The notes: generated by a model from the sequence alone, not told the origin. Counted from the first letter of the stretch, positions 28,116 to 38,419 are shown. The stretch: 64,000 nt of DNA from Actinocorallia populi (GCF_002995495.1 NZ_PVZV01000011.1:224942-288941); one strand, 5' to 3'. Numbers and translations: made by a program.

Positions 28116-28769
28116 TCAGCCCAGGGTGAAGGAGGCGAGGACCGGGTCGGTGACCGTCGGGGTGAGGGTCTGCGGGGAGCCTTCGAGGGAGACGTAGCAG
28201 TACTCGTCGGCGGAGACGGGGACGCGGACTTCCACGCTCTTGTAGGCGACCTGGTCGTGGTTGCGGGTGCCCGTCTGGGTGATGCGGAGCGCGGGCCTGC
28301 CGCCGACCTGGGTGTCCTCCGCCTGGGCGCCCTCCTTGGCCTGCGCCTTCTTGCGCAGGGACTCCAGGTCGCTGCCGGTGAGGCCGCCGGAGTCGCAGGC
28401 GGCGCTCAGGTGGTGGGCGAAGGAGCCGGTGGCCGAGGCCGGGTCGAGCGCCCAGACCGCGCCCTTGTCCTTGAGTTCGGCTTGGAGGTCGGTGATCAGG
28501 CCGCCGAAGGGGTTGTCCTTGACGCCCCAGGAGACCTGGACGAGCTCGGAGGTGTCCGTGGCGGGGTCGACCCGGCTCCATCCGGCGGGGACGGTGACGG
28601 TGAGGCCGCGGGATCGCAGCACCTGCCCCTGGGCCGGGGGCTGCCCGGCGGGCGGGGAAGCGGACGCCGGGGCCTTCGACGCGGGCGGCGTGCTCGCGGA
28701 CCGATCGTCCTGGCAGCCGGTGAGCAGCAGGACGCCGGCGATCGTGCACAGTGTGACGCGGGTGGACAA
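28116..28769 (-). CDS. Lipoprotein, function unknown
   Basis: This protein of about 217 residues has a lipoprotein signal (TRVTLCTIAGVLLLTGC), a Pro/Ser/Ala linker, and a globular domain with LTVTVPAGWSRVDP and KSVEVRVPVSADEYCYVSLEG. Such Gly-Trp-Ser openings are typical of small secreted actinobacterial proteins of unknown role. The start is TTG at 28769, fixed by AGGAG 6 nt upstream. It sits 95 bp downstream of the DUF4282 gene on the same strand. Confidence 0.8.
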   Translation of the reverse strand: MSTRVTLCTIAGVLLLTGCQDDRSASTPPASKAPASASPPAGQPPAQGQVLRSRGLTVTVPAGWSRVDPATDTSELVQVSWGVKDNPFGGLITDLQAELKDKGAVWALDPASATGSFAHHLSAACDSGGLTGSDLESLRKKAQAKEGAQAEDTQVGGRPALRITQTGTRNHDQVAYKSVEVRVPVSADEYCYVSLEGSPQTLTPTVTDPVLASFTLG

Positions 28770-28864
28770 GGGAGGCTCCTGGGATGAGGGGGATCGCCCA
28801 GGAGTAGAGACCGGCTTCCGCCCGGAAGTTCGCCCGCGGCCTCTTCCGGCCGTCCGCGGCGGGA

Positions 28865-29545
28865 TCAGCGGCCGGGGCCCGAGGTGTTGCGGCGGATCTT
28901 CTGCAGCTCCTCGGTGATCTTGAACTGGTTGATGACGAACTCCAGCGCCATCCGCACCAGCAGCACCTGGAACAGCCAGAACAGCGGGGCGATGACGATG
29001 GCCGCGTAGAAGGGCCAGTCGGCTCCGTCGTCGTAGGGACTGGAACCGCCCAGCCCCCAGATGCCCAGGAACAGGAACAGGCTGATCAGCGTGATGACCG
29101 CCAGGGACAGCAGGTAGAAGCCGCGGATGAGCATCGGGGTGACCATCGCGTCGAACCGGGTGTCCAGCAGCGCGCCGAAGAAGCCCTTCTTGCGCACGAC
29201 GGGGTGCCCCTGCGACTGGCCGGGACCCGGCTGGCCCGGCGGTCGGTTCTGCGGCGGGAACGCCTGCTGCGGGCCGGTGTGCCCCTGCTGCGGCAGGGCG
29301 GGCTGCGGGCCGGTGTGGCCGGGCGGCACCTGCTGCTGCGGTCCGGTGTGCTGGGGGCCGGGCTGCCACTGGCGCGGCGCGCTCGGCGGCTGGCCCTGCT
29401 GACCGGGTTGCCCCTGCTGGGCGGGCTGCTGGCCCTGCTGGCCGGGCGGGTTCTGCGCTCCGGGGGGTCCCGGCTGCTCGGGCGGGGTGGGGCCGTATCC
29501 GTACTGCTGGGGGTTGAACCTCGGCTGTTCGGACGGGGTCGTCAT
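28865..29545 (-). CDS. DUF4282 membrane protein with a Pro/Gln/Gly-rich N-terminus
   Basis: In this 226-residue protein, residues 1-120 are low complexity (PPGQQGQQPAQQGQPGQQG and repeats of HTGPQ). The second half has the DUF4282 module: KKGFFGALLDTRFDAMVTPMLIR and two membrane helices, ending ITEELQKIRR. DUF4282 proteins are small membrane proteins of unknown function. The disordered tail resembles that of the FHA protein at 7465. ATG at 29545. Confidence 0.88.
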   Translation of the reverse strand: MTTPSEQPRFNPQQYGYGPTPPEQPGPPGAQNPPGQQGQQPAQQGQPGQQGQPPSAPRQWQPGPQHTGPQQQVPPGHTGPQPALPQQGHTGPQQAFPPQNRPPGQPGPGQSQGHPVVRKKGFFGALLDTRFDAMVTPMLIRGFYLLSLAVITLISLFLFLGIWGLGGSSPYDDGADWPFYAAIVIAPLFWLFQVLLVRMALEFVINQFKITEELQKIRRNTSGPGR

Positions 29546-29702
29546 CCACCTGCTCCTGTCATCGGGGACCTGCGTCCACCTTAGAACGCACGGCCCGCGC
29601 GGGACGGCCGGACACGGACGAGGTTCTTCCGGGCGAGAAGAGGGAAAGGGCATAACCGGCAAAGCGTCTGTCCTAAACCAATTCCCTGCAGATGTCCTGT
29701 CC

Positions 29703-29717
29703 ATAGCCTACGGCTAT
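29703..29717. promoter_or_regulatory. Dyad ATAGCC-N3-GGCTAT upstream of sdh operon 1
   Basis: A perfect 6-bp inverted repeat that fits the LysR-type T-N11-A pattern lies 119 bp before the first sdh gene. A nearly identical dyad lies before the second sdh operon at 38140. Confidence 0.65.
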
Positions 29718-29736
29718 CAAAGAGGGGGAGAGCATA

Positions 29737-29752
29737 TGTGATGAGCATCACA
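29737..29752. promoter_or_regulatory. CRP-type site 1, TGTGATGAGCATCACA
   Basis: It is a perfect TGTGA-N6-TCACA match to the consensus of CRP/GlxR-type cAMP receptor proteins, centred about 91 bp before the start codon of sdh operon 1. Confidence 0.75.
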
Positions 29753-29766
29753 GCTAGATGACTCGG

Positions 29767-29782
29767 TGTTAGCTGTGTCACA
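29767..29782. promoter_or_regulatory. CRP-type site 2, TGTTAGCTGTGTCACA
   Basis: It is a one-mismatch copy of TGTGA-N6-TCACA whose centre is 30 bp from site 1, so both lie on nearly the same face of the helix. Confidence 0.6.
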
Positions 29783-29835
29783 TCAGCTGAGGAAGAGCGT
29801 AAGGTCGCCTTCCTCAGAGCCCTGAGGAGGCTGCG

Positions 29836-30666
29836 ATGGCTACGGTCGATGCGCCCGCGAAGACGCGGGCGCGGATCTCGGCAAAGACCTTCCGTACCGA
29901 CAACTGGCGCAAGTATCCGTATGTCACCTTCATTTTCTTCACCGCCTGGGTCGCCTACGCGACGGTCCGCGCGATGTGGGGCGGGGCGTTCTACGTCCCC
30001 GAGTACAACTATCTGACGCCGTTCTACTCGCCCTGCGTGAACGATGCCTGCCGGAACATCACGTTGGACGGGGTGACGGGAGACGCCGCGCACTTCGGCA
30101 CGTTCGTACCCGCGAACGTGCCTTTTTTCATTCCCTACGCCCTGCTCTCCCTGCCGTTCCTGCTGCTGTTCCGGTTGACCTGCTACTACTACCGCAAGGC
30201 CTACTACCGGTCCTTCTGGGCGTCCCCGCAGGCCTGCGCGGTCCGCGAGCCGCACGCCAAGTACACGGGTGAGACGCGCTTCCCGCTGATCGGGCAGAAC
30301 CTGCACCGGTACTTCTGGATCGCCGCGGGCCTCATCTCGCTCATCAACACCTATGACGCGATCCTCGCCTTCAAGGGCAAGGACGGCGGGTTCGGCATCG
30401 GCCTGGGCAGCCTCATCCTGCTGGCCAACGTCATCCTCCTGTGGCTGTACACGCTCTCGTGCCACTCCTGCCGGCACGTCATGGGCGGCAGGCTGAAGAG
30501 CTTCTCCAAGCACCCCGTCCGCTACCGCCTGTGGACCTGGGTGTCGAAGATCAACGCCCAGCACGGCATGTACGCCCTCATCACGCTCGGCTCCCTGGTG
30601 GTCGCCGACTTCTACGTGATGCTCGTGGCCAGCGACACCATCAACGACTTCCGCTTCTTCAACTGA
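29836..30666 (+). CDS. sdhC: Succinate dehydrogenase 1 membrane anchor (Rv0249c-like)
   Basis: This 276-residue protein has five membrane helices (for example YPYVTFIFFTAWVAYATV, FFIPYALLSLPFLLLFRL, YALITLGSLVVADFYVML) and several candidate haem His residues, including LSCHSCRH and NAQHGM. It begins the three-gene set anchor-SdhA-SdhB known from mycobacterial Sdh1 (Rv0249c-Rv0247c). It anchors the flavoprotein and iron-sulphur subunits and passes electrons to menaquinone. The SdhA gene begins 8 bp downstream. The promoter carries CRP-type sites and a dyad shared with operon 2. Confidence 0.9.
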   Translation: MATVDAPAKTRARISAKTFRTDNWRKYPYVTFIFFTAWVAYATVRAMWGGAFYVPEYNYLTPFYSPCVNDACRNITLDGVTGDAAHFGTFVPANVPFFIPYALLSLPFLLLFRLTCYYYRKAYYRSFWASPQACAVREPHAKYTGETRFPLIGQNLHRYFWIAAGLISLINTYDAILAFKGKDGGFGIGLGSLILLANVILLWLYTLSCHSCRHVMGGRLKSFSKHPVRYRLWTWVSKINAQHGMYALITLGSLVVADFYVMLVASDTINDFRFFN

Positions 30667-30674
30667 AGGCCCTC

Positions 30675-32561
30675 ATGACAGAAATCGAACGACACTCCTA
30701 CGACGTCGTCGTCATCGGCGCGGGCGGCGCGGGTCTGCGGGCGGCGATCGAGGCCCGGCTGCGCGGCAAGAAGGTCGCGGTCATCTCCAAGTCGCTGTTC
30801 GGCAAGGCGCACACGGTCATGGCCGAGGGCGGCGCCGCCGCCGCGATGGGCAACGTCAACAGCAACGACGACTGGCAGGTGCACTTCCGCGACACCATGC
30901 GCGGAGGCAAGTTCCTCAACAGCTGGCGGATGGCCGAACTCCACGCCAAGGAGGCGCCCGAGCGGGTCTGGGAGCTGGAGGCCTGGGGCGCGCTGTTCGA
31001 CCGCACCAAGGACGGCAAGATCTCCCAGCGCAACTTCGGCGGCCACACCTACCCCCGCCTGGCGCACGTCGGCGACCGCACCGGCCTGGAGCTGATCCGC
31101 ACCACCCAGCAGAAGATCGTCTCCCTCCAGCAGGAGGACCACGCCGAGTTCGGCGACTACGAGGCGCGCATCAAGGTGTGGGCCGAGACGACGGTCACCA
31201 GGCTGCTGAAGAACGGCGACCGCATCTGCGGCGCGTTCGCCTACGTCCGCGAGACGGGGAAGTTCGTCGTCTTCGAGGCCCCGGCCGTCGTCCTGGCGAC
31301 CGGCGGCATCGGCAAGGCGTTCAAGGTGACGTCCAACTCCTGGGAGTACACCGGCGACGGGCACGCGCTGGCGATGCTGGCCGGGGCGACGCTCATCAAC
31401 ATGGAGTTCATCCAGTTCCACCCCACCGGCATGGTCTGGCCGCCGTCGGTCAAGGGCATCCTCGTCACCGAGTCCGTGCGCGGTGACGGCGGGGTCCTGA
31501 CGAACTCCGAGGGCAAGCGCTTCATGTTCGACTACATCCCGGACGTCTTCAAGGAGCAGTACGCCACCACCGAGGAGGAGGGCGACCGCTGGTACACCGA
31601 CGCGGACAACAACCGGCGCCCGCCGGAGCTGCTGCCGCGCGACGAGGTGGCCCGCGCGATCAACTCCGAGGTGAAGGCGGGCCGGGGATCCCCGCAGGGC
31701 GGCGTCTTCCTCGACGTCTCCTCCCGGATGCCCGCCGAGGAGATCATCCGGCGGCTCCCGTCGATGTACCACCAGTTCAAGGAGCTGGCCGACGTCGACA
31801 TCACCAAGGAGCCGATGCAGGTCGGCCCGACGTGCCACTACGTCATGGGCGGTGTCGAGGTCGACCCCGACACCGGCGCGGCGCTGGTGCCGGGCCTGTT
31901 CGCGGCGGGGGAGTGCTCGGGCGGCATGCACGGCTCCAACCGGCTGGGCGGCAACTCGCTGACCGACCTCCTGGTGTTCGGCCGCCGCGCCGGCGGCGGG
32001 GCCGTCGACTACCTGGAGGCGCTGGAGGCCCCGGTCGAGGTGCCCGACGAGGTGGTCCACGCCGCGGCCTCCGAGGCGATGGAGCCGTTCAGCCGCCCCG
32101 GCGGCGAGAACCCGTACGCGGTGCACGCCGAGCTCCAGCAGACCATGAACGAGCTGGTGGGCATCATCCGCACCGAGAGCGAGCTGCAGGCGGCCCTGGA
32201 GTCGCTGGACAAGCTGCGCGAGCGGGTCGCCGCCGTCGGCGTGGCCGAGGCCGGGCCCGGCGGCCGCGGCTACCACCCGGGCTGGCACCTGGCCCTGGAC
32301 CTGCGCAACATGCTGATCGTCTCCGAGTGCGTGGCCAAGGCCGCGCTGGAGCGCCAGGAGTCGCGCGGCGGCCACACCCGTGAGGACCACCCGTCGATGT
32401 CCTCCGAGTGGCGCAAGGTCAACCTCGTCTGCCAGTGCGACGAGCAGGGCAGGGTGACGCTGCGCCGCCAGCCGATGGACCCGATGCGCGAGGACCTCCT
32501 CGCCCTCTTCGAGACCGCAGAGCTGAAGAAGTACCTCACCGACGAGGAGATCCCCTCATGA
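30675..32561 (+). CDS. sdhA: Succinate dehydrogenase 1 flavoprotein subunit
   Basis: This 628-residue protein has the N-terminal FAD dinucleotide motif VVVIGAGGAGLRAAIEA (11-27). The His that covalently holds FAD is H46 in KAHTVMAEGG. Active-site segments include FIQFHPTG, ESVRGDGG, the Arg of PRDEVARAI, and HGSNRLGGNSLTDLLVFG. It oxidises succinate to fumarate in the TCA cycle and respiratory chain. The ATG at 30675 follows the anchor gene closely. The stop overlaps the SdhB start (ATGA). Confidence 0.96.
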   Translation: MTEIERHSYDVVVIGAGGAGLRAAIEARLRGKKVAVISKSLFGKAHTVMAEGGAAAAMGNVNSNDDWQVHFRDTMRGGKFLNSWRMAELHAKEAPERVWELEAWGALFDRTKDGKISQRNFGGHTYPRLAHVGDRTGLELIRTTQQKIVSLQQEDHAEFGDYEARIKVWAETTVTRLLKNGDRICGAFAYVRETGKFVVFEAPAVVLATGGIGKAFKVTSNSWEYTGDGHALAMLAGATLINMEFIQFHPTGMVWPPSVKGILVTESVRGDGGVLTNSEGKRFMFDYIPDVFKEQYATTEEEGDRWYTDADNNRRPPELLPRDEVARAINSEVKAGRGSPQGGVFLDVSSRMPAEEIIRRLPSMYHQFKELADVDITKEPMQVGPTCHYVMGGVEVDPDTGAALVPGLFAAGECSGGMHGSNRLGGNSLTDLLVFGRRAGGGAVDYLEALEAPVEVPDEVVHAAASEAMEPFSRPGGENPYAVHAELQQTMNELVGIIRTESELQAALESLDKLRERVAAVGVAEAGPGGRGYHPGWHLALDLRNMLIVSECVAKAALERQESRGGHTREDHPSMSSEWRKVNLVCQCDEQGRVTLRRQPMDPMREDLLALFETAELKKYLTDEEIPS

Positions 32562-33328
32562 GCTATCTGGCCAGGTTCCGCGTCTGGCGCGGAGACAGCG
32601 GCGAAGGCTCGCTGCAGGACTTCGAGGTCGAGGTGAACGAGGGCGAGGTCGTCCTCGACGTCATCCACCGGCTGCAGGCCACCCAGACGCCGGACCTGGC
32701 GGTGCGCTGGAACTGCAAGGCCGGCAAGTGCGGCTCCTGCTCGGCCGAGATCAACGGCAAGCCGCGGCTGCTGTGCATGACCCGCATGTCGACGTTCACC
32801 GAGGACGAGACCATCACGGTCACCCCCGTCCGCACGTTCCCGGTGATCCGCGACCTCGTCACGGACGTGTCGTTCAACTACGAGAAGGCACGGCAGATCC
32901 CGGCGTTCGACGGCGGCGACGTCAAGCCCGGCGAGTTCCGGATGCAGCAGATCGACGTGGAGCGCTCGCAGGAGTTCCGCAAGTGCATCGAGTGCTTCCT
33001 GTGCAACAACGTCTGCCACGTCATCCGCGACCACGAGGAGAACGAGCCGCAGTTCGCGGGCCCGCGCTTCCTCATGCGCATCGCCGAGCTGGAGATGCAC
33101 CCCGCGGACGTCCAGGACCGCCGTGAGATCGCCCAGAACGACCACGGCCTCGGCCTGTGCAACATCACCAAGTGCTGCACCGAGGTCTGCCCCGAGCACA
33201 TCAAGATCACCGACAACGCGCTGATCCCGATGAAGGAGCGGGTGGCGGGCAAGAAGTACGACCCCCTGGTCTGGCTGGGCTCCAAGCTCGGCATCGTCCG
33301 CAAGGGCCAGGACACCCCCAGCGCCTGA
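32558..33328 (+). CDS. sdhB: Succinate dehydrogenase 1 iron-sulphur subunit
   Basis: This 256-residue protein has an N-terminal ferredoxin-like [2Fe-2S] domain (CKAGKCGSC...LLC) and a C-terminal helical domain with two Cys clusters (CIECFLCNNVC and CNITKCCTEVCPEHI). The latter hold the [4Fe-4S] and [3Fe-4S] centres. It wires electrons from SdhA to the membrane anchor. It overlaps sdhA by 4 bp. A 16-bp tandem repeat begins exactly at its stop codon. Confidence 0.96.
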   Translation: MSYLARFRVWRGDSGEGSLQDFEVEVNEGEVVLDVIHRLQATQTPDLAVRWNCKAGKCGSCSAEINGKPRLLCMTRMSTFTEDETITVTPVRTFPVIRDLVTDVSFNYEKARQIPAFDGGDVKPGEFRMQQIDVERSQEFRKCIECFLCNNVCHVIRDHEENEPQFAGPRFLMRIAELEMHPADVQDRREIAQNDHGLGLCNITKCCTEVCPEHIKITDNALIPMKERVAGKKYDPLVWLGSKLGIVRKGQDTPSA

Positions 33329-33592
33329 GGCCCGGCCCGTCCGAGGCGCGGCCCGTCCGAGGCGTGGCCCGTCCGAGGCGCGGTCTGCCTGAGGTGCGGC
33401 TTGTCCGTGGCGCGGTCCGGCCCGTCTAAGGCGCGGCCCGCCTGTGGCGCGGTCTGCCTGAGGTCTGGCTCGCCTGTGGCGCGGCTTGTCCGTGGCGCGG
33501 TCCGGCCCGCCCAAGGTGCGGTTCGCCCGTGGCGCGGCTTGCCCCAGGTCCGGCCCGTCCGAGGCGCGGACCGGCCCGAGGTGCGGCGTGAG
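33328..33592. repeat. Degenerate 16-bp tandem repeat after sdhB1
   Basis: About 16 copies of a unit resembling GAGGCGCGGCCCGTCC follow each other, some extended to 21 bp (GTGGCGCGGTCCGGCCCGTCT). A higher-order block of about 95 bp also seems duplicated (around 33380-33440 and 33475-33530). There are no unique spacers, so it is not a CRISPR array. Confidence 0.85.
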
Positions 33593-33619
33593 GCCCCCGC
33601 CCCCGTGCGGGGGCCTCAC
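33588..33619. terminator. Strong hairpin (13-bp stem)
   Basis: GTGAGGCCCCCGC (33588-33600) pairs perfectly with 33607-33619 around a 6-nt loop. It closes the tandem-repeat region and could end both sdh operon 1 and the small minus-strand ORFs. Confidence 0.7.
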
Positions 33620-33625
33620 GGCGTC

Positions 33626-33706
33626 TCAGCCCGGGGGCGCGGCGGTCAGGGTGCCGCGCGGGCGGCGGAGGACCGGCTCGTCCTGCGCCGGGTACGGGTG
33701 GTTCAT
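33626..33706 (-). CDS. Possible 26-aa small ORF
   Basis: It starts at ATG 33706 inside the stop of another small ORF (ATGA overlap) and reads MNHPYPAQDEPVLRRPRG with a short tail. It ends 7 bp before a strong hairpin. Translational coupling and flanking terminators argue for a real mini-gene, but no family is recognised and chance cannot be excluded at this length. Confidence 0.3.
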   Translation of the reverse strand: MNHPYPAQDEPVLRRPRGTLTAAPPG

Positions 33707-33798
33707 GAAGCGGGCGGGGTGCCCGGCCCGCCGGAGGCCGGCCGGAGCGCGCCGTCGGGCGGCTCCGCGGCGTCGGTCTTCTCCCGGTCCGTGGTCAC
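33703..33798 (-). CDS. Possible 31-aa small ORF
   Basis: It starts at GTG 33798 (VTTDREKTDAAEPPDG) with a GGGGAG just upstream, though the spacing is short. It ends in the ATGA overlap with the 26-aa ORF. It is Pro/Gly/Ala-rich with no recognised family. Confidence 0.28.
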   Translation of the reverse strand: MTTDREKTDAAEPPDGALRPASGGPGTPPAS

Positions 33799-33860
33799 GC
33801 TCCCCAGGATGCCGGGCGGCGGTGTCCCCGCGCATGGGACCGGAGTCCCGTCCGAAAGAG

Positions 33861-33898
33861 GCGCGAGCCCCCGTCCCTGCGGGGACGGGGGCTCGCGC
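33861..33898. terminator. Very strong hairpin (17-bp stem) after the secreted-protein gene
   Basis: A perfect 17-bp inverted repeat (33861-33877 with 33882-33898) has a 4-nt loop and lies 20 bp beyond the stop at 33919 on the minus strand. Confidence 0.8.
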
Positions 33899-33918
33899 GG
33901 TGTCGGGCGGTGCGGCGC

Positions 33919-34503
33919 CTACTGGGCGGCCAGGACCACGTTGACCAGGATGTTGGCCAGGAGCGGGGCGGACCGCTTCTTGCCGGCGTCCTTCAGCAGG
34001 GCGTCCAGGATCCAGGCGGCCTTCTGCTCGCCGGCGTCCCCGGGGGCGCCGACCTGCACGAAGACGGGGCCGCCGGTGGCGGAGGCGGGCGTGACGACCG
34101 GCGCGGGGTCCGGCGCCGGCTGGGTGGGGGCCGGGTCGGCGGGCGGGACGGGCGCGGGCTCGGTCGGGGCGGGCGTGGGCACGACGCCGCCGCCGAACTG
34201 GCCCAGGATCTCCTGCAGTTTGGCGAAGATGGTGTTGATCTGGGTCGGCGTCAGCTTGGTCGCCTCGCCGAACAGGACGAAGACCTGGCTGAGGTCGCCG
34301 GCCAGGACCAGGCGGGCGGCGTCGGCCATGCCCGTCGGGAAGGCGGAGAGGATCTGCTCGACCAGGCTGAGCTCTTCGGCGAGGGCGGCGCCCACGATCG
34401 TGGCCCGGGAGGGGGCGGCCTGCGCGGGGGTGACGGCGGTGAGCGCCGGGGTGATGGCCAGGGCCAGTGTCGCTGCGGCCAGCGCCGGCTTGCGGAACTT
34501 CAA
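33919..34503 (-). CDS. Secreted Ala/Pro-rich protein, function unknown
   Basis: This 194-residue protein has a clear Sec signal peptide (KPALAAATLALAITPALTA, cut near AQA/AP). A helical segment of about 80 residues follows (ELSLVEQILSAFPTG, LTPTQINTIFAKLQEILGQF), then a Pro/Ala/Val linker and a short C-terminal helical part. I recognise no family. The start is TTG with GAGGAG 7 nt upstream. It is isolated between the two sdh operons and ends at a very strong hairpin. Confidence 0.8.
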   Translation of the reverse strand: MKFRKPALAAATLALAITPALTAVTPAQAAPSRATIVGAALAEELSLVEQILSAFPTGMADAARLVLAGDLSQVFVLFGEATKLTPTQINTIFAKLQEILGQFGGGVVPTPAPTEPAPVPPADPAPTQPAPDPAPVVTPASATGGPVFVQVGAPGDAGEQKAAWILDALLKDAGKKRSAPLLANILVNVVLAAQ

Positions 34504-34648
34504 GGGGGCTCCTCGTGCGCGGAACGGGGGGAATGGCGAGGAGGGGGTTCGGCACCCCTCGCGTTGAGCCCGCTAAGACTAGTGACGTAAATGAATACTT
34601 TTCAAGATCTGTCCCCTTCTGGTCCAGATGTGACGAAACCAAAGAAGA

Positions 34649-34680
34649 AGACGCTCCAGGGCGTGGGCCCTGGAGCGTCT
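34649..34680 (-). terminator. Terminator of sdh operon 2
   Basis: A perfect 14-bp stem (34649-34662 with 34667-34680) with loop GTGG lies 15 bp past the SdhB2 stop. On the minus strand it is followed by the T-rich CTTCTTCTTTGGTTTCG. Confidence 0.88.
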
Positions 34681-34695
34681 GCGGTGCCAAGGAGG

Positions 34696-35436
34696 CTACT
34701 TGCCGGAGGCCTTCAGCCAGTCCTTGTTCATCCGGCCGATGAACTCCAGCGGGATGCCCTTCGGGCACGCCACGGTGCACTCGCCGGTGTTCGTGCAGCC
34801 GCCGAAGTCCAGTTCGTCATGGGTCTTGACCATGTTGAGGACCCGGCTGTCCCGCTCGGGCTGGCCCTGCGGGAGCAGGCCCAGGTGCGAGATCTTGGCG
34901 GACATGAACAACGACCCCGAGCCGTTCGGGCAGGCCGCCACGCACGCGCCGCAGCCGATGCACTCGGCGGCGACGAACGCCTTGTCGGCGTCGGCCTTGG
35001 GCACGGGGGTGGCGTGCGCGTCCGGCGCGGTGCCGGTCGGGGCGGAGATGTAGCCGCCCGCCTCGATGATCTTGTCGAACGCGCCGCGGTCGACCACCAG
35101 GTCCTTGACGACCGGGAAGGCCTTGGCCCGCCACGGCTCGACGTCGATCGTCTCGCCGTCGCGGAACTTGCGCATGTGCAGCTGGCACGTGGTGGTGTTG
35201 CGCTCGGGGCCGTGCGGCTGGCCGTTGATGACCAGCGAGCACATGCCGCAGATGCCTTCACGGCAGTCGTGGTCGAACGCGATCGGCTCCTCGCCCTCCA
35301 GGATGAGGCGCTCGTTGAGCACGTCGAGCATTTCCAGGAACGAGGCGTCCTCGGAGATGCCGTCGACGTCGTAGGTCACCATCTGGCCCTTGTCGGCCGC
35401 GTTCTTCTGACGCCAGATGCGGAGCTTCAGCTTCAT
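34696..35436 (-). CDS. sdhB: Succinate dehydrogenase/fumarate reductase 2 iron-sulphur subunit
   Basis: This 246-residue protein has the [2Fe-2S] ligands CREGICGMC...C and the ferredoxin-like pairs [13 protein letters not shown] and [15 protein letters not shown]. Compared with SdhB1 the sequence is clearly of another lineage, the type found with five-helix cytochrome b anchors (type B enzymes). It is last in a three-gene operon C-A-B and ends at a strong terminator. Confidence 0.95.
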   Translation of the reverse strand: MKLKLRIWRQKNAADKGQMVTYDVDGISEDASFLEMLDVLNERLILEGEEPIAFDHDCREGICGMCSLVINGQPHGPERNTTTCQLHMRKFRDGETIDVEPWRAKAFPVVKDLVVDRGAFDKIIEAGGYISAPTGTAPDAHATPVPKADADKAFVAAECIGCGACVAACPNGSGSLFMSAKISHLGLLPQGQPERDSRVLNMVKTHDELDFGGCTNTGECTVACPKGIPLEFIGRMNKDWLKASGK

Positions 35437-35450
35437 GGGTTCTGCGCCTC

Positions 35451-37390
<1,940 letters not shown>

Positions 37391-37391
<1 letters not shown>

Positions 37392-38080
37392 TAGTCGATC
37401 AACCCCACGGTCACGGAGAAGGGAACAACCAGGAATCCGACGACGATCAGCAGGGAGAAGCCGGTGGCGATGAGGTTCAGGGGGGCCTCGTGCCGGGGGT
37501 TCTTCAAACCGAGCGTCTGCACCGCGCTGACCAGGCCGTGGCGCAGGTGGAAACCGAGCGCGATGACGGCGGCCGCGTAGAAGAGGGTCACCCACCAGCG
37601 GTCGGGGGCGAAGCCGGCGACCACGTTCTGGTAGGCCTCGCCGTGCACGCCGTGCGGGTTCACGGTGCCGACCGTCAGGTCGAGGATGTGCCACACCAGG
37701 AACAGCAGGATGATCACACCGCCCCAGCGCATGGTGCGCGCCGCGTAGGAGCCGTTGACCTTCGCGCGGTGCTGGTACTTCACCGGCCGGGCCCGCCTGG
37801 CCCGCGCGGTCAGCTCGGCGGCGGTGCTGAAGTGCAGGAAGATGACGACCAGCAGGCCCACCCGCTGGATCCACAGGAACCAGCCCTCGTGGAGGGCGGG
37901 CTCGCCGAGGGTGCGCAACCAGGCCGCGTAGCCGTTGAACTCTTCCAGACCGAAGAAGATCTTCAGGTTCCCGACCATGTGCCCGAGAATGAAGAGGACC
38001 ATCAGGCCGCCGGTCACGGCCATGATCGCTTTTTTGCCCACCGTGGACCGGTAGAGGGCGGGGATCGTCGCTATAGCCAC
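37391..38080 (-). CDS. sdhC: Succinate dehydrogenase/fumarate reductase 2 cytochrome b subunit
   Basis: This 229-residue type B anchor has five membrane helices. Helix-embedded His residues match di-haem ligands: [31 protein letters not shown] and [11 protein letters not shown]. It carries the two b haems and the quinone site. The start is GTG ([20 protein letters not shown]). It is first in its operon, with a dyad and a DasR-like element upstream. Confidence 0.94.
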
Positions 38081-38139
38081 GCGCCGAACCGTACAAATCC
38101 GGCGACTATTAGGTCCAAGTCATGAACCCTCTGGCTTCC

Positions 38140-38154
38140 ATAGCCAAAAGCTAT
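38140..38154. promoter_or_regulatory. Dyad ATAGC-N5-GCTAT upstream of sdh operon 2
   Basis: CATAGC-CAAAA-GCTATG is a 6-bp inverted repeat of T-N11-A form, 59 bp before the anchor start. It matches the dyad at 29703 before the other sdh operon. Confidence 0.65.
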
Positions 38155-38183
38155 GTGACCTGCCGAGCAGGCGAATCCGCCTC

Positions 38184-38197
38184 GTGGTCCAGACCAC
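38184..38197. promoter_or_regulatory. DasR/GntR-like operator GTGGTC-CA-GACCAC
   Basis: It is a perfect 6-bp inverted repeat with a CA centre, close to the DasR-responsive element core TGGTCTAGACCA. It lies 103 bp before the start of sdh operon 2. Confidence 0.55.
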
Positions 38198-38224
38198 TCC
38201 GGTGATGGACTTCACACACTCACC

Positions 38225-38336
38225 GGGAACCCCGGAGGCCGGTGAGCAGCCCGGACGCCCCTTCGGGCCCTGCCGTCCCGGGCGCCTGCTGCTCACCGTA
38301 CCGGCCGTTCTCCCGACCCGTTCCCGGGGTCCCCGG
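38225..38336 (-). repeat. Nested inverted repeats between the peptidase and sdh operon 2
   Basis: An inner 11-bp stem (38240-38250 with 38288-38298) sits within outer pairing between about 38225-38235 and 38326-38336, with one bulge. It is probably a multi-branched terminator of the peptidase gene that insulates sdh operon 2. Confidence 0.5.
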
Positions 38337-38365
38337 AAGGCGGGACCGGCCCTCGGCGGGCGGGC

Positions 38366-38397
38366 CCCGTCTCCCTTCCGGACGGGAGGGAGACGGG
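38366..38397 (-). terminator. Hairpin terminator of the S9 peptidase gene
   Basis: An 11-bp perfect stem (38366-38376 with 38387-38397) with a 10-nt loop begins 22 bp past the peptidase stop on the minus strand. Confidence 0.6.
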
Positions 38398-38419
38398 CGC
38401 CCGGGACGGGTGGCGCCGG

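Noticed and set aside
33328..33592. Possible CRISPR array
   Set aside because: Units are contiguous and degenerate, with no unique spacers and no cas genes nearby.
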